A program made the position numbers and the translations under genes. Below are positions 33,787-45,701 of a stretch of 64,000 nucleotides of DNA, one piece after another. Within the stretch, counting starts at the first letter, position 1; each line of letters opens with the position of its first letter. The notes under the pieces are model-generated. The model searched no databases. It was not told the origin of the DNA and was given only the letters and a program-made list of their open reading frames with translations. The stretch is from Schizochytrium sp. TIO01. Its lineage: Eukaryota > Sar > Bigyra > Thraustochytrida > Thraustochytriidae. Where the stretch lies: contig SMSO01000034.1 of assembly GCA_004764695.1 (NCBI GenBank), positions 1,133,501-1,197,500 on the forward strand, in the 5' to 3' direction.

Positions 33787-35763
33787 ATAAAAAATCAGGA
33801 AAGAAATTGTTTATTTATTGTTCGAATGAGTGTTTAAAATGAGGGGAAATCCTCGAGACGGAGATTTGCAAGCGCAGCGCACAGTATTAAGGAGGGCGAC
33901 CCAGCTATGCGTTACGCTAGCACGGCGCTAGCGCTCGGGGTGCGCCACGGCTTGGGCGGTGATTTGGTGGCCGCTCGAGGAGAACCTGTTGTTTGTGTGT
34001 GGAGGACTTTCTTGAAGAACCTCGAGTCAGCGCATGCGCTGGCGGGAGAAGGCCTCGCTAACGATTGCGGCTAGCAGGTGCGAAACGTGCAGAGCAGCTG
34101 GGGTTCTGCGGCGGCATTTAGCGGCTCGGGTGAGGACGAATGACACGGAGATTTGTGCAGCCATGGCAATGTGCGGGTTTCTGAAGAGGCGCGGCTGTGG
34201 TAGCGCTGGCGGCTAGGGGATACTCTAGCACGTTCCCTGGCTAGCCACCCTAGCGAGTGCATAGCTAGCTAATAAGCCCGCTAGGAGGTGCCTAGGAAGC
34301 AGTAGCCAGCAGAAGAAAACTGTGTTTCATTCATGATGAATGAAAAGTGGCGATGGTTGTGTTAAACTTAAGAGACCGTCTAAAATTGTACATGTATGTT
34401 TATTCTTTGAGGCCTGCTTCTTCTTCGTCTTCCTCTTTTATAGTTTTATTAAAATGAAGCACTCAGCTCCTAGGGAGAGGTGAGGAAACCAACTTTAGGA
34501 GAGACTGCTCAGGTTAGTATGCGGCAATATCTTTAATTTTAACTAAAAAGAAGAGCATATAGACAACAACAACAACAACAACAAAAAAAAAAAAGACTTT
34601 GGAAATAAGAGCATTGCAGTGCGCTCTGCGAGTTGCTCGAAAAGTACAGCCGGAGCCGCCGCGGGGGCTACAAAATGATGCGGTAGGCACCTACGCTTGT
34701 GCCCAAGGTGGGAGTTCACGAGCTTGGGGCCGGCTGGGCGAACGCGACACAAATCAGAGTCGCCCGTGGTTGCGTTTCGTCAAGAAAGAAGCAAGTTCGT
34801 CTTGAAGGCCTCTCAAGCAAGGCAGTAAATAAGCAGCAGCTTGGCGCTGAGGAAGCCGTGTCGGAGAGCTCGGTTCTTCATTCGCTGGTGAATCGCTCGT
34901 TCCTTGAACACTCGGTAATTCGTGTGCACGCAAAGCTGCGGTTCCTCTCGCTGCACGGCAGCAGAGGGAGCTCCTGCCTGCCTGCTGCCTGGTGCTGCTG
35001 CATGCGTCGACCTAGGTTGAAGTGCTCTTGCGTACGCCGCTCGCCGGCAAGCTCATGAGCGAGTGAGCGAGCGTGGACTTCAAGTTGGGGCTCACGACCG
35101 ACCGCTCGCAGCAACTACGAGCGCTGCAGTCGGCGACGAATCCGAAGAGAGCCACGGACGACGGATGGAGGAGGGAGGGCCTATCGACCCGCTGCATAGA
35201 ACGAGATCGCAGCAGCATTCATTCCTCCAGAGCGCTCCTATGTTCACGGACTTCTTCTGTTCTGAAGGACTGCACCCCCAACTGCTGACATGCGCTGCTC
35301 CCGAATACGAATCTTACAATATTGTGCAGCGCATTGGCGAACCAGGTTCAACGTTTCCACGATGAGCAAGGATGCAATAAAGAAATGAATAACCGACCAC
35401 GCGAATCAATCGGTAACGCGCAGTGAACAACCAACGTAGCAAAGCAGTCCAACAAGTCATCCCTGCATCACATTCGCACACCACACATTCATTCGCATTA
35501 GTCATTCACATCGCACATCCACGCCGTGTCTGTCTGTCTGTCACTCAATCGTCCTTTGCTTGCTTGGCCAATTGGCACTGACTGCTAAACGTCGAGGTCC
35601 GAGTGCCAGGAATGGATAGGCAGCGAGCGCCGCTGCTCAATTGGAAGCTATCCAGCATTCGCTGCCTGGCTTTTGTCAGAAGCAACCTCGCAGACCTATC
35701 TTCGCGGAAACTTGGTAGATGAGCCACCAATTCGTTCGTTGACCCGCTCACACTATGGTAGTA

Positions 35764-35884
35764 AGTCAGTCAGTCAGTCAATCAATCAATGTATCAATAT
35801 ATCAATATATCAAGATTGATCAATCAATTGATCAATCAATTGATCAATGTATCAATATATCAATCAGTCGGTCAGTCAGTCAGT
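35764..35884. repeat. CAGT/AATC/ATATC array with inner palindromes
   Basis: Starts and ends with CAGT units and contains mirrored TTGATCAA palindromes in the middle, so it could fold back on itself. Confidence 0.85.
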
Positions 35885-37346
35885 CCTCGTAATGCGGTTC
35901 TTTCACCTCATCTCCAAGCGGCGAAGTCCTTCTGAAGTGAAGTAGTTAGTTAACAGGGCGATTGAACGAACTTGCTTACTTACTTCGGCGCCGGTGGCCT
36001 GTGTTCGTTTGAGGCTTTTGCTTTGTCCATGACGAGGTTTGGCAGAAACCTCAAGAGTTCTTGCACGAGTGAATCATGAATGCATGCAAGCAAGCAAGCA
36101 TGCATGGTTTTTATAGATATCATGGAAAGATAGATGGGTTCGCCGGCGAAGGGAGTGGTGAACCGCTCGACTTGGGGATTCGGAATGCCTATGTTAATTC
36201 GAATGACTGAGGGGAGAGCATCTCTAGCTGGTGGGAGTAGGTACCCACTACACTACTACACCGCAGACAGACATATTGTCGCTGCGCTGGTAATGGATGG
36301 GATGAGACAGCGGCGATGTTGGAGAAATCTAATATCGACAAGATGAGTTAGTAATTCAATTTGCAGACTTGTGAACTCATAGTGTCTACATCAAAAGTTT
36401 GCTTTAATCTCTTTTTTTAACCTCTTTTTTAATTTATTATAAAAGAAAAGAAAAGAAAAGAAAAACATAACCAAGATATTTTTGTCCTTAACTTTCAATT
36501 TTATAATATTGTTCTCTTTTTTATTTAAATTTAAAAATACACTTTTCAAGAGAGAAGATATTTTTTTTTGTAAATTATATTTTAAATCTTTAATCACGAT
36601 AGTTACTTTCCGCCGTCGATGTATGATGATGGTTTAAGCTGCCACTGCGTATGCACTCCTCTTGCCTTACTCTTAAAAGTTCGGGTTATACAGAATACAT
36701 GACTCTGCGCTGGTTCAAGAGAAGCTCGTTCCTGTTATCATGGTCCTGCACCAATCCTGCTGACTATGCGAAGCTCTGATTCTGATCTTGCCGCCAATAG
36801 CAGATGTTCAGGGTTTTATATTTTTTTGGTTTTTTAATCAAAGAACAGAATTATCATCAGTTCGGACATCGAGTAAAGAAAGTATTCCGCAACCGAGACT
36901 TTTCAAGGAAACCCTTCAGAAGCTTACAATAATTGTGGTGCACAATGAGAGCTATCACCTTCGTCACAGTAGAGAACGGGCCCGAAATAGTGCAATGGCA
37001 AAGGACTCCACAGTAGCAGTAGAAGATAGAAATTAAGTAGGCAATCGGACGATCGCAAAGCAGCTTAAGCAGTGCATAGTGAGTAATAGCGCTGCAGGAT
37101 AGTGTCACTTACTGCTCACATCATCGGTCTCAATCTGTGACGTAGTAGTACTACTACTACTATCTGAAAGAAAAAGTAAGTGTCATCGTTTCGTTTCGAA
37201 CAACATTCTTACTCTAGGCCATGTATTTATCCTATGGACAATCTGTAATATATTTTTCCATATTTTTTTTAACTTTTCTTTTAAACTTTTAAAGGTTTAG
37301 AATTTTCTCACGCCGGCACCAAAGTAAATATTAAAGAAAAGAAACC

Positions 37347-37596
37347 TTTGTTTGTTTGTTTGTTTGTTTGTTTGTTTGTTTGTTTGTTTGTTTGTTTGTT
37401 TGTTTGTTTGTTTGTTTGTTTGTTTGTTTGTTTGTTTGTTTGTTTGTTTGTTTGTTTGTTTGTTTGTTTGTTTGTTTGTTTGTTTGTTTGTTTGTTTGTT
37501 TGTTTGTTTGTTTGTTTGTTTGTTTGTTTGTTTGTTTGTTTGTTTGTTTGTTTGTTTGTTTGTTTGTTTGTTTGTTTGTTTGTTTGTTTGTTTGTT
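37347..37596. repeat. TTTG tetranucleotide array, about 62 copies
   Basis: 250 bp of uninterrupted TTTG. All three forward frames read as a four-residue FVCL-type repeat and the reverse as NKQT; these are not genes. Perfect purity implies recent expansion or ongoing slippage. Confidence 0.98.
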
Positions 37597-37948
37597 CTGA
37601 CTTTCTCTGATTTATTATACTTTACATTAGAGCACACCACCTTGTTATTTACATAATATTTAACATATCTACATATTTTTAATTAAGTATCACAAACTGA
37701 TGGAGCAAAGAGAAGACTAGTTTGGGCAGATTCCTGTAGCTATGCCTAGAGTACTTCATATCAAACTAAGTAGTAGAGTAGATTTTACTCTGCTTCTGCG
37801 TCCTATCTTCCTCTTGACGAGCTGCTCGGCTCCTGCACAGCAAAATGTGGAATGAGACCGAATGTGGAATGAGATTCCAAGGTTTCTCTAACAAATGGGT
37901 TGCTTGAATCTTGACCATTCTCGACCTAGACGACCACTTCAACGTAGA

Positions 37949-38032
37949 ACCTGTTCAATAGGTTGCTGGACCTGTTCAATAGGTTGCTGGACCTGTTCAA
38001 TAGGTTGCTGGACCTGTTCAATAGGTTGCTGG
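37949..38032. repeat. 21-bp direct repeat, four copies
   Basis: Four exact, contiguous copies of ACCTGTTCAATAGGTTGCTGG. Each copy contains a small inverted repeat (ACCT...AGGT, 7-base loop). Because 21 is a multiple of three, the surrounding frame (37895-38338) encodes four TCSIGCW heptads. I cannot show that it is translated. Confidence 0.95.
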
Positions 38033-39860
38033 GCAGAGGCAGTATTGGTTGTTGTCGGCGTCATCGTTCATGGTACGATTGTTAAGGCTCTCCATTTTAT
38101 GCTGGGTAGGACGTACTTGTACAGTACCTCTCAGTCTGAGGCGATTTGGAGATGCAGTGAATTAATCTATCTATCAATCACTCAATTCACATGGCAACGG
38201 TGCAAAAGTCCACTTCTTGTATCACGCCAGTCAGCATGTGGCTGCATGACCACCCATCAAGGAGCTGTGTTGTCTAGACTGCTCGGCAGGATCAATCACT
38301 GCTCGCGTCGTGGAAGCAGCATTGAAAGAAGGATTTGAGTTCTTTTACATTTGTTACGAAGATGAGTGGCAGGCAGCAATCGAGACCTCTATAGTAAACC
38401 TTATATAACCCATAACAAATAGTGCGGTTGAAAAGAGGTCTATTGTTGGAACAGGTAGTACATAAAATCGATTCGAGAATGGGCCACGCTGACGTCACCG
38501 TGCAGGAAAGCGGGCCGGCCTGGAAAGCGGAAATACCTACCGATGGCCCAGAGATCCCCAACCATACATTCTAAAATTGAAGCACTTCTCTCCATCTCAA
38601 AGACTGGGGCTGGCGGGCTTGGTACTATTAAATTTGGAATTCCTCGGCAGAGCATTGATTTGATTTTGAGACTGCGGGTACCTTCACTATGCTATAGTCT
38701 CACGCTGTCTCCTGAACCTAGTAGTAGGTACCGTATGCCATTCACCTCTTTTTCTTTTAATTTGTGTTTGCTTTAATTTCATTGTTCGACGCGCCCTGTC
38801 CCGGGTAGCTCGCAGCACTATGCCTCAGACATTTATAGCATTCGATGAAATTAGTATCTCATAGAAGCCATCAGTCTAACCAAGACAAAGAAGAACATAT
38901 ATTGAAATCCCTCCGTCACCTTTATTAAATTGGCTAATATATTCTTTGATTTCACTCAAAAATGTGTTTACTCGTTCTTCTCTAGAGGCATGCAATCGCA
39001 AGCGGTTCGACTGTTCAATTTTTCTTCATGAACAAAAAGAAAACTCGAATATGGAAAGCGTAGCAGCTTTGAGCCAAGACAACCGCTCAAATCACAACAT
39101 GAAAACCTTCGCAAAACTGAGCGTAAATATGCAGTACTATGGTATTGCAGTATTTATTCTCATTTGTTCAGAGCAATCTTGAAGGTGAACGGAATAGCAT
39201 GATCTCAAGCAACAGAGCGCATAGGTGATTAGCCTGATAAAACATATTTCAAAGGCCAACAACCTGTGGTATACATTCCGACGCTTTCATACGGATAGTT
39301 CATTAAGAATATGCGATACACCCCACCCCCTTCTATGGTACGGCATTTAATTAAGCACTATGATGATATCAAGAATTAGCAAAAGAAAACAAAGCAAAAT
39401 CATTCATTTTAGGTCAGGCATGGCTTTTCAAGCAGTCATACATTCAGGCAGAGTCGCATATGTTTGTTTGACAATGCGTGTCATCGGGCATTAAGTTGCG
39501 AAACCCATTTTCCCCAGAGCTCAACAACTGGCCTCTGATTCACAATGCTTTTTCTTTTTTCTTTTTTCATACAATGGTTACGAGGTACCATCCCTGCGGC
39601 ATTGAGTGTTCATCACTACGCTGTGATTCAACTCTTCAAGTTGAACGCTGATCTGAAGCCTCACTCTGAGCAAACTTTTCATCTTTTCCTCCTTCTTATT
39701 ATTATTTGCAGGACTTTCCATTCTGGTATGACAGCATCTCGAAAGTCACCGCAGAGCCATACATGCCAGGTAGAGGAGTTTCGTAGGCATGCATATCCAA
39801 TAACAACTACATCATACAACGTGCTACAGAAATTATGGCATGGTTTTCAAAACACCTTCA

Positions 39861-41215
39861 TTAGATAGCGAGCGGTACAGACGATCCCGAAGAAGACGAA
39901 GATCCTGATGAAGAGGATGAATTAGCAGAGGAAGATGACAGACCAAAAGAAGAAGAAGAAGAAGAGGACGACGACGAAGAAGAAGAAGAAGAAGAAGAAG
40001 AAGACGAGGATGAAGAAGATGAGGTAGGAATCATAGCAGGGAAGACACCTGGGAAAACAACGGTTGCATTGGTTGAAGAGGGCACAGTGCTAAGGAGCAA
40101 CCCAATCTGTGTGTTCGACATGGACGGCTGAGTATGCGGATTCCGAGCAATACCATCAAAAAAGTGCATGATAGCAATAATGTAATCACGAAACCCATAT
40201 TCGTTCCTCGTAGCCCGGTTTGGAGGGCCACGAAGAAAGGTAAGGTATTGGCAGAGGCTCTGCTGAGCAAAGCCACTATCTGCACGAGCCAAGAGTTCAA
40301 AATTGTGCTGAAATGTTGGTAGAATCTCCGTCAGAATGACCTGTGCTGCATCTTCTGTCTCAATGTCATCATTGTTTACATCCTCAATCACAGATAGGAT
40401 CTCCGCCACTTGCTCACCCAAGTAGCGCTCCAAGCCTAGAATTGCATCTCGTTGACAACGTGCATTTTTGTACTTTGCAGTTGCATGGAAAGCTTCCACA
40501 ACACTTTGTCGCTTAGCTGCTACTGGTGCCATGGCGCCCTTCATCTGCGACATTGTATTCGCTCGAGCTACTGCCTTCCTAGCAGGAGCGCAGCACGGCT
40601 TGGTGCAAATTCCTACTCTGCCCTTGAACTTTTGCTGGTTGCCCTTGGCTGCATTTTCTCGGTCAAGTATCTCCATCACTTGTTTGTCGAGTCTTTTGAG
40701 GTCCTCCAAAGGAACTGTGAGTCTTGTGAGTGGGTCTTTAAAGTCTCCTGCCGCAATCATGTAGTCCGCTAGCGAGACGGCATCATATTGGCCCTTGGTA
40801 CCATTCGGTCGCCTCAGTTCAAATAGGCGATCCTCTGCGATTACCTCGAGCGTAATGGGGTCTCGCGGCTTGGCATCCTCCTCCTCCTGCATCCGTTGCA
40901 TCCTCTCCAGTTTTGCTGCAGACCTCGTCCGCGGGGCAAGGGGTTTGGTGTCCTCGTCGTCCTCTTCTTGGTCATCAGCATCGCGCTCCTTATTTGCTAG
41001 TTTGCGACCCTTGCCACCAGCGCGACGCTTGCTTGGTCTGGCTGCAGAGAAGATCCCGCCCCCACCACTGCTCACGCGCGACCTCTTCCTCGTTCTTGCC
41101 GGGGAGGCCAGAGTGGTCGATGTTGCCGCGTTCGGCCCAGCAGCGCTCGGGCTTCCGCTCTCAGATCTTGCCCTGGAGCCTTGGTTTCCATCAATCAGTC
41201 GGTTCTCTGTTGCTG

Positions 41216-41246
<31 letters not shown>

Positions 41247-41540
41247 CCTTGCACCGCTCGGGGTTCTCCTAGCAGGCGCCGGGCTAAGTCTTGCACGAGT
41301 CCTGGATGCCACGGGCTGTTGCGCGGAACTGGGTCCCGTGAAGCGTCCTCTCGGAGACCTTGAGCGCCCTCTCGAGGTTGAAGATGCCGCCGCTTCTACC
41401 AAGGATGATGTTGCTGACGGGGAGAACGCCAGTCTTGGCTCCTCCACGTTTCCCTGGGTTCCCAGCGCTTCCATTGTCTGTGCAGGCGCGCCCGGCGTCT
41501 GCGATGTGGGTCTTCGTGAAGCGGACCGCGTGCGAGGCAT
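39861..41540 (-). CDS. U-box-like nuclear protein with poly-Ser tail
   Basis: 559 residues from the ATG at 41540, the first ATG in a longer open frame. Residues 1-225 are Ser/Arg/Ala-rich and probably disordered, with basic clusters at 150-156 and 170-181 that resemble nuclear localisation signals and an acidic patch at 186-199. Residues 227-290 (DPITLEVIAEDRLFELRRPN, then YDAVSLADYMIAAGDFKDPL) resemble a U-box: the PITLE entry, a Y/D turn and the DPLTR exit are there, without zinc Cys. U-boxes recruit ubiquitin-conjugating enzymes, so an E3 ligase role is possible but not proven. Residues 300-500 are helical and unknown. From about 505 to the end is almost pure Ser, encoded by an imperfect trinucleotide repeat that is probably length-variable. 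Confidence 0.75.
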
Positions 41541-43838
41541 TGTGATTCGAGTTTGACTTCCTTCGCGATGTCTTATGGATTTGAATCGATTTGGTGCCTT
41601 AAATTTCAAAACAAAATGATAAATTATTTTGAAATTCAAAGACCGCAAAAATAGAACAGCAGACAGTTAATTAAACAACCCTCACAATCAATCAATCAAT
41701 CAAACCAACTCAATCAAGCCAAGCCAAGCCAAGCCAGGAAAGCAACCAGGCGGCGGGATTGAATAACGGCAACCGTTCGCGCTTTCCGCAGCCAACGGAG
41801 ACGAGTCCAGGCACTCCACGCAGCGACCGCAAGAGATGAGCAGGCTCGACGAAGCACCGGTTCTATACAGAGAGAGAGAGAGGTGTTCTCTTCAAGCGTT
41901 CCGTTCTCTCCAATCGTCTCGTCTGATCTCGTCTAATCTCGTTGCGAGCTACCAGGTTACCTTCTTTCTCTTCGCAGCCAGCTAGCTGTACGGAACGCTG
42001 CTCTGGCGGGAAGAGCTCGGCGGTGCTTTGCGGAGGCCTGGGGATCTTTCCTCCCCGTGGCCAGCTCAGCGAGAGAGCGAGCGAGCGAGAGAGCACTTGT
42101 GTAAGTATCAGCGGAAGTGGGATCGAAAAGTACAGATCCCTACCTACCTTGAGGAAAAAAAGAACACCCCGGAAGGCCCGCCCTCCTACTCAAAACCGTA
42201 GTAATCCGACCTGGTGCAGTAGGCCCCTGAGGCGCGCAGGGAAAGAACGAAAACTTGAAGAACGAAAGAACGAAAGAACGATTGTGTTCTTTTTGACCGG
42301 GCGACAGATAGGCGCAGAAGAGAGAGTGTTCTGTTGTTTAGGCCTGCGAGAAAGAACAGGATCAACTAACGAAGTGAGTTTTTAAAATGCGAATTTGAAT
42401 TGAAAACAAGCAACTCTTTCTTCTCTTCCCGACCAACTCTTGTCCTCCCTCCTCTGCGCGAAAGACCAAGGCGGCGCTGGGAGACGCAGGAACGCCTCTG
42501 CTGCGGCCTCCTGGGACCTTTGTCTCGAGCTTGGCCTGCCTGCTTGCCTGCCTGCCTGCTCGCTCGATCAGCTGGGTTGAAATTTGAATTTGGCCTGCTT
42601 TTGAAACAAAAGAAGATGCCAGAAAACGCGGAGAAGGCCCAGGAAACGGGGCCGAAGGGCCGCGCCAAAGCGCAGAAGCTGCCAGTGTCGTGTAGAGGGT
42701 CTCAAATATGCACCGGGACCTGCCGCCAGCGCGTCCTGCCCCCTGTCTGCTGCTCGCCGCCAGCGGGATGCGGGTATTCCTCGTCTGTAGAGGCGCCTCT
42801 CCAAAGAGCCTAGGCGGGTCTAGCGACTCCTACGCCCCTGCCTGCAAAGCGCGGTTAAGTTTGGAACGGAACGCAGAGAACGGAGGAACTTAAGGAACTT
42901 ACGGAACGTGTGGAACTTGCGAAACGCCTGGAAGGCACGAAAAGCGAGAGGAAGGAAACCCGGTTCCAGGGCGCAGAACTGAGCCCAAGATCGCGAGGAA
43001 CTCGGTTCGAGGTTTGCTCAGGGCCTCGGGCGAGGCACCGGAGCGGCGGGAGAGAGTGCAGGAGGAGCCGAGGGAAAAGGCCTGAGACGGCCGCCAGTTT
43101 TGGCTTTGCCGGGAGCCGCGGCTGGGCCTGCCGGGGCTGCGATGGGACAGCGGCGTGGGAAAAAATTGCGTCAATGGAGGCTGATAATTAATTAATTAAT
43201 TAATTAATCAGGGCGAAGGAGGAGCGACCTGAGCAACCGCTGGAAAGGGGGCGCCACTGGGCCCGCGAGAGGGGCTGATTTCCAGTGGGGTGGGAGGTAA
43301 CTGGCGTGGGGTGGAGGAGAAAGGCGCCCTCCAGGCGTGAGGGGCGAAGCACGAGAGACAGAGACGCAAGAGGAGAAGGAAAATCTTGGTTCTGCGGCTA
43401 TCTTGAGGTCCAGGAGAAGTCCGCGGATCAACCGCCGGCTCCTCCTCAGACTAACTTGTTTCCCCGTGAGGGGGTGTCTTACCAGAGGGGCAAAGAGACC
43501 GCGAAAATTTCCCCATGTGGATCTCGCCCAGTGACGGGCTATTATGAATGGTAAGGTAAGTATCACCGATTATCCGACCAGCGGAGTTCCAGGTGTTCTA
43601 TCAGAGTGCTGCTTTTATTTAATGGTTTAACTTTTTGTGAAGATCATCATGATAAAGTTGCTGTAGGCAAGCAAGCAAGCATTCATCCTGCAAGTATCGA
43701 ACGCGGGGCGAAGACTCCTGCGACTGAGGAGAAAGGATTGACACAGAAGAGGTGGAGTTTAAGGCCAGGGAGGAAACCTCTTTGCTGCTGCTCGCTCCTT
43801 GAATAAGGCGTGTTGGTAGAGGCTGAAAAGAACACGAG
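41541..43838. other. G+C-rich spacer upstream of the CHORD-like gene
   Basis: Mixed sequence: AATC and GCCAA repeats near 41690-41740, then G+C-rich DNA at about 41950-43600 with many open but mutually overlapping frames and no recognisable domain. It includes TAAT repeats at 43180-43208. It is probably a promoter or long 5' UTR region, and may hold noncoding transcripts. Confidence 0.4.
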
Positions 43839-44162
43839 ATGAGCTCTGAAGAGACTTCTTCTTCTCTGCAAGTGACGGCAGAGCCTCCAGCGCCAAAACC
43901 CCAGCCGAGGCTTTTGTGCAGGCGCTGCAAGGAGCACTTTTACCCTTCAGAGAATAACTCCCAAGCATGTGCATTTCATACAGAGTCATGGAGTGGAGAA
44001 ACGGCGCAAAGGTGGCTCGAGCCCGGTGACATCAAAGACGGAGGGGTACAGCACTGGTTTTGGACGTGTTGTGGAGCACCGAACGCAGACAGCCTTGGGT
44101 GTGCGCGAGGACGTCATGCAACATATGATGAGGAACCAGGTGTATTGTACTCGCAGCAGTAA
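43839..44162 (+). CDS. Small CHORD-like zinc-binding protein
   Basis: 107 residues from the ATG at 43839 to TAA. After a Ser/Pro-rich N-terminus, residues 27-93 carry the ordered ligands of a CHORD-type domain: C27-x2-C30, C44-x2-H47, the adjacent pair C77-C78 after a Trp (WFWTCCGAP), and C88-x4-H93. That is six Cys and two His, the number that binds two zinc ions in CHORD proteins (RAR1/CHORDC1, HSP90 co-chaperones). Those proteins carry two CHORDs and often a CS domain; here a single domain stands alone. The loop between H47 and W73 is longer than usual. Role unknown; a chaperone-linked function is only an analogy. Confidence 0.8.
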   Translation: MSSEETSSSLQVTAEPPAPKPQPRLLCRRCKEHFYPSENNSQACAFHTESWSGETAQRWLEPGDIKDGGVQHWFWTCCGAPNADSLGCARGRHATYDEEPGVLYSQQ

Positions 44163-45701
44163 ATTTGTATGTGTGTCAGGATTATGCAGACCTCACTCTC
44201 ATCAACCATAGAATTACAATTATTAAGATTGACCTGCACACACGATCTTAACTTTTCACGTATGCGTATTTATTATTTTAGGCATGTCTTGCTTTGGAAG
44301 TGAGTTTTTACAGTGAGACTGGACAAGGACATTTCAAATTTGTGGCCATTCCTGCTTTTTCCTCTCTCTAAAAATAATCTGAACTTGAAGGTTTCAGGGT
44401 TGACAAATATGTATATATATATATATTCTGTGGACATAGCCTTGATGCTTTGTGAGACTTAGTTTTAGTTCTTCTGTTTAGTGGAGAAGAAAGTTGGGAG
44501 AGAAGCTAGTAGTAGAACTTTGAAGGTTGAAGTGGTTACAAAATTTCCAATGCTTTGTTTGGGAATACATTGATGCAAAGGCGCGCACGCACGATGTCTC
44601 GTCAGACTTTACATGTTGAAAAATTCGGCAACTCCCTTTTGGTTGTTGTTATTATTTGTTCTTTATAATATAAAAATAAGACACCATTTTGTTTATCCTG
44701 CTTCCTACTGTTTGATATTTAACATTCTGGGTCATCCATTGATGTACTACTCTTTTTCATAGCTCCAACCCAGTTCAAACTTTCTGTGGGATGACTGTAT
44801 CCTGGTGATGACTTATGATCACCACAAAAGTTGTGGGGAAGAGCTTTTTCTTTTTTCTAGTTTTGATCAAGAAGAGCAACTCAACATTCAAAATTGCATC
44901 TTGCTTCAGGATAGTAACTATAGTTTTTTTGTTTTTGTTTTATGATTAATGAACTACCTCGTTATTGGAACACTTGGCACCAAAAGTTTCACTTCTTTTC
45001 TTCCTTCCTTTTTTCATTAAAAAGCCAAAACAGCATAAAAAGAAAATTGAAAACCTCTCTTCCTTACATTTTTCTTTCCTATTTCTGAAGACATGTACAA
45101 TTCTCTGTCTGGATGCTCACCGTGAAGACATTGCCTTATTCGCTCGAGCTTGTCCGTGCTCAATTGAACTCATTTGGTGTATTTTCTAGCCCCTTTACTA
45201 AAATTGAACCAGATTATGTCCATTTCGTTTTTCTAATCCAAGTGACTCTACTAGAACCTACTATTTAACTATTATTGCCTTCTTATAGACATCCTAAGAG
45301 AAAACAGTCGAGGGAAAGATACCTTTACTACGCGTATATAGAACTAACGCTAAGCAACCTCTGTGGACGGTGGTGATCATCATCGCTTCTGATGAAATGA
45401 TACACCACCTCATTTAGGTTCTCCAGGTCCGCATCGTTTTCTCCGGCTCAACTTAAGAATGAATTCTTGAGCTGTGAGTCTTCACACGGAATGGCGTCAG
45501 GCTAGTGCCCATGTTCGAGGTAGTCGTGGCCCGTAATGTGATCCAAGTTCGGATTAAAAAATATATATATCATTTAGTGGCACTAGAATCAAGAACAATA
45601 AAGGACAACAAATCAATCGACCGATCAATCGACTTCAAAGCCCGTTCAAAACGGCAGCTTCCCGCGGGCCACCAAGGGCTCCCGCGCCACTCAGCAGCAA
45701 C
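44163..45701. other. A+T-rich spacer
   Basis: T-rich noncoding DNA with a TA-repeat near 44410-44425. The 3' end, from about 45630, becomes G+C-richer and is likely the NRAMP 5' UTR. No gene seen. Confidence 0.6.

Larger units (their letters stand above)
28157..39860. other. 11.7 kb gene desert with microsatellites
   Basis: No gene can be supported on either strand. It contains several long simple repeats (listed) and a G+C-richer island at about 33840-35380 within A+T-rich surroundings. In that island one plus frame (ATG 33907 to TAG 34074, 55 codons) is open but unrecognised. The 5' end (28157-28350) is G+C-rich and should be the DLST promoter and 5' UTR. Open frames at 31228-31629, 31642-31935, 34699-35058 and 37895-38338 lack convincing features. 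Noncoding RNAs are possible but not visible by eye. Confidence 0.5.

Noticed and set aside
34599-35365. Several open frames in the G+C-rich island
   Set aside because: Overlapping in different frames with non-ATG starts and Cys/Arg-rich chance composition.
37308-37656. Frames encoding FVCL and NKQT repeats
   Set aside because: Translation of the TTTG microsatellite in every frame; no non-repeat protein attached.
37949-38032. CRISPR-like array
   Set aside because: The four repeats are contiguous with no spacers, and the DNA is eukaryotic.
40795-41556. 253-codon frame opposite the U-box-like gene
   Set aside because: Shadow of a Ser/Arg-rich gene; reads as Leu/Ala/Pro-rich sequence without motifs.
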